A stretch of 5,640 bases of DNA from JBGPML01 sp041486955 (GTDB lineage: Bacteria > Patescibacteriota > UBA1384 > 2-12-FULL-50-11 > DASWYB01), in the NCBI GenBank assembly GCA_041486955.1, contig JBGPML010000051.1, positions 1 through 5,640 on the forward strand. Reading direction: 5' to 3'. Made by a program: the position numbers and the translations under genes. Shown here in pieces: positions 4,817 through 5,640 of this stretch; the first letter of the stretch is position 1, and each line of letters opens with the position of its first letter. The notes beneath the pieces are model-generated. The model searched no databases, was not told the origin of the DNA, and was given only the letters and a program-made list of their open reading frames with translations.

Positions 4817-5182
4817 ATGCTACCCAGCTTACGAATTGATGACCATCAATATGCCGTCCGATGGGATCAACAAGCTCAACAGACCGTCGAAGAGGGAGAA
4901 GGGGTCAGCTTTATCATCCTCCCACGTCCCTTTCCGATCGAAGGCACTGTGCTTTGTGTCGTAAAGACGCGTCGAAAAGAGGGGCGACACCCAACCGAGT
5001 ATTTGGAAAAGGTTGTCATATTTACTGAGAGCTCGTTCCCGCCCGCTCAGCGAAATCTGGCGATTGGATTTTTGGAAAATGCCAAAGAGGCGGACGCGAA
5101 CCGTCAAGAAGACGCCGCTTTCGCGGTCGACGGTATTTTACAAACGTATGTGTCAGGCGTCGGGCTTCTTGATCCGTTTTAG
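4817..5182 (+). CDS. small soluble protein of unknown function
   Basis: A 121-aa protein that I do not recognise. No signal peptide, TM segment or Cys-rich motif. Residues 1-70 alternate in a beta-like pattern (YAVRWD, VSFIILPRPFP, GTVLCVVKTRRKE), 60-70 read EYLEKVVIFT, and 77-115 look helical (QRNLAIGFLENAKEADANRQEDAAFAVDGILQTYV). The pattern suggests a small alpha/beta fold, with no visible catalytic signature. The start is supported by a purine run, AAGGGAGGAGG (4802-4812), close to the ATG, and by an extended -10 promoter. It is monocistronic, lies between two tRNA genes on the opposite strand, and ends in two hairpins. Like the 133 gene it looks richer in GC than the surface-protein gene. 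Good coding appearance; function unknown. Confidence 0.78.
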   Translation: MLPSLRIDDHQYAVRWDQQAQQTVEEGEGVSFIILPRPFPIEGTVLCVVKTRRKEGRHPTEYLEKVVIFTESSFPPAQRNLAIGFLENAKEADANRQEDAAFAVDGILQTYVSGVGLLDPF

Positions 5183-5207
5183 GCTGACAGACTGCAGTCG
5201 GTCAGCC
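5182..5207 (+). other. 3' hairpin at the stop codon of the 4817 gene
   Basis: GGCTGAC (5182-5188) pairs with GTCAGCC (5201-5207), and the inside is itself a palindrome, GACTGCAGTC (5190-5199). The stem begins at the last base of the TAG stop. It has no T-run and sits just before the true terminator, so it may protect the mRNA 3' end. Confidence 0.65.
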
Positions 5208-5208
5208 A

Positions 5209-5239
5209 TAGTCTCAGCCCGGTGCTGGGACTATTTTTT
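5209..5239 (+). terminator. intrinsic terminator of the 4817 gene
   Basis: TAGTCTCAGC (5209-5218) pairs with GCTGGGACTA (5224-5233) around CCGGT; one pair is U-G. Six T follow (5234-5239). Confidence 0.92.
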
Positions 5240-5256
5240 ATATAAAAAAACCACTC

Positions 5257-5361
5257 AATAAAGTAGCAACTATTGAAGTCTTTCGACTCCGCTCACCTTT
5301 AGATTCGACTCAGGGTGCCCTGAGCAACGTCGAATGGGCAGGACATTCGCCTCACTTTATT
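5257..5361. repeat. palindromic REP/MITE-like element
   Basis: A core hairpin at 5303-5335 pairs ATTCGAC with GTCGAAT (7 bp) and, inside, TCAGGG with CCCTGA (6 bp). TCGACTC occurs at 5283-5289 and again at 5305-5311. The whole stretch is bounded by AATAAAGT (5257-5264) and its inverted copy ACTTTATT (5354-5361). It is richer in GC than its surroundings and non-coding. CCCTGAGC..GTCGAA-type palindromes are, as far as I recall, common dispersed repeats in many bacterial genomes. That this is a dispersed repeat is inference, since only one copy is in view. Confidence 0.5.
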
Positions 5362-5480
5362 ATCTAATGATTGAAAATCATGCCTTCGATCTATCTTTTT
5401 TTGGGAGAACTATATTTAGATTATCTTGCGCGTCAGTACAAGTATATGGAAAAATTAGCGCTTCTTCGTATCGAAGATTC

Positions 5481-5505
5481 AAAAACTTCCCTTGCGGAAG
5501 TTTTT
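5481..5505 (-). terminator. terminator of tRNA-fMet, possibly bidirectional
   Basis: A perfect 10-bp stem, AAAAACTTCC with GGAAGTTTTT, has loop CTTGC on the plus strand. On the tRNA strand the stem starts four bases after the encoded CCA and ends in five T. The A/T flanks make it symmetric, so it may also stop plus-strand transcription. Confidence 0.8.
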
Positions 5506-5509
5506 AGTC

Positions 5510-5586
5510 TGGGTGCGGGGGTAGGATTTGAACCTACGACCTTCAGGTTATGAGCCTGACAAGCTACCGGGCTGCTCCACCCCGCA
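5510..5586 (-). tRNA. initiator tRNA-fMet (CAT)
   Basis: A complete 77-nt cloverleaf very close to E. coli tRNA-fMet: D arm GAGC-AGCCCGGTA-GCTT, anticodon arm TCAGG-CTCATAA-CCTGA, variable AGGTC, T arm GTAGG-TTCAAAT-CCTAC. Initiator marks present are A11-U24, the CTCATAA loop and GC pairs at 30-40 and 31-39. Departures from E. coli are U1-A72 instead of the C1xA72 mismatch, A29-U41 in place of the first of the three GC pairs, and C73 instead of A73 before the encoded CCA. U1-A72 is a weak end pair, compatible with formylation as far as is known. It starts translation with formyl-Met. Confidence 0.96.
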
Positions 5587-5592
5587 TTAGTT

Positions 5593-5621
5593 ATTATAGG
5601 GAAAATCACCAATTCTGTCAA
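5593..5621 (-). promoter_or_regulatory. perfect consensus sigma70 promoter of tRNA-fMet
   Basis: On the minus strand TTGACA (5616-5621) and TATAAT (5593-5598) are separated by exactly 17 bases. Six bases lie between the -10 box and the first base of the tRNA, so transcription should begin at or within about three bases of the mature 5' end. Confidence 0.95.
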
Positions 5622-5640
5622 GAATTTAACAGAGAAGACA

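Noticed and set aside
5371..5553. Plus-strand frame of 60 codons
   Set aside because: It reads through the fMet terminator and ends in GVGFEPTTFRL, the typical false translation of a tRNA complement; no ribosome-binding site.
5433..5621. Minus-strand frame of 62 codons
   Set aside because: It covers the fMet promoter, tRNA and terminator.

Overview
The window reads as a compact bacterial chromosome segment, most likely from the Candidate Phyla Radiation (Patescibacteria, perhaps Saccharibacteria). This placement is inference. It rests on a divergent FtsB/DivIC-type protein followed by a tiny two-TM protein with an aromatic YGWGW motif, on a large lamin-tail/FN3 surface protein, and on many small orphan genes. 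TGA is used as a stop at two genes, so the UGA-glycine code of Gracilibacteria/Absconditabacteria does not apply.

Layout. 1-650: a monocistronic small gene of unknown function (133-585) with a strong GGGAGG ribosome-binding site and an intrinsic terminator. 650-1092: an AT-rich, mostly non-coding gap with an 8-bp inverted repeat and a 13-codon mini-ORF behind a near-perfect Shine-Dalgarno. 1093-3306: a 737-aa secreted, membrane-anchored surface protein (signal peptide, lamin-tail domain, FN3/Ig-like modules, C-terminal TM, very acidic cytoplasmic tail), closed by a terminator. 3383-4076: an FtsB/DivIC-like division protein and a small membrane protein, probably co-transcribed.

4067-4418, minus strand: a complete non-coding transcription unit. 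It has a TTGACA/TATTAT promoter, about 300 nt of strongly structured RNA and an intrinsic terminator. It shows no hallmark I know of tmRNA, RNase P RNA, SRP RNA or a common riboswitch, and it is the best candidate for something undescribed. 4438-4673, minus strand: a tRNA with CAT anticodon (elongator Met, or Ile2 read after lysidine modification), a perfect 18-bp palindrome starting inside its CCA end, and a structured trailer with 13 nt complementary to the tRNA T arm. 4759-5239: a divergently transcribed small orphan gene with tandem 3' hairpins. 5257-5361: a palindromic REP/MITE-like element. 5481-5621, minus strand: an initiator tRNA-fMet in a minimal unit whose consensus promoter places the transcription start at or within a few bases of the mature 5' end.

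The common thread is translation initiation and the cell envelope: two CAT-anticodon tRNAs flank one orphan gene, and a surface protein and a divisome protein sit next to an abundant-looking structured RNA. No mobile-element gene, CRISPR array or rRNA was seen.
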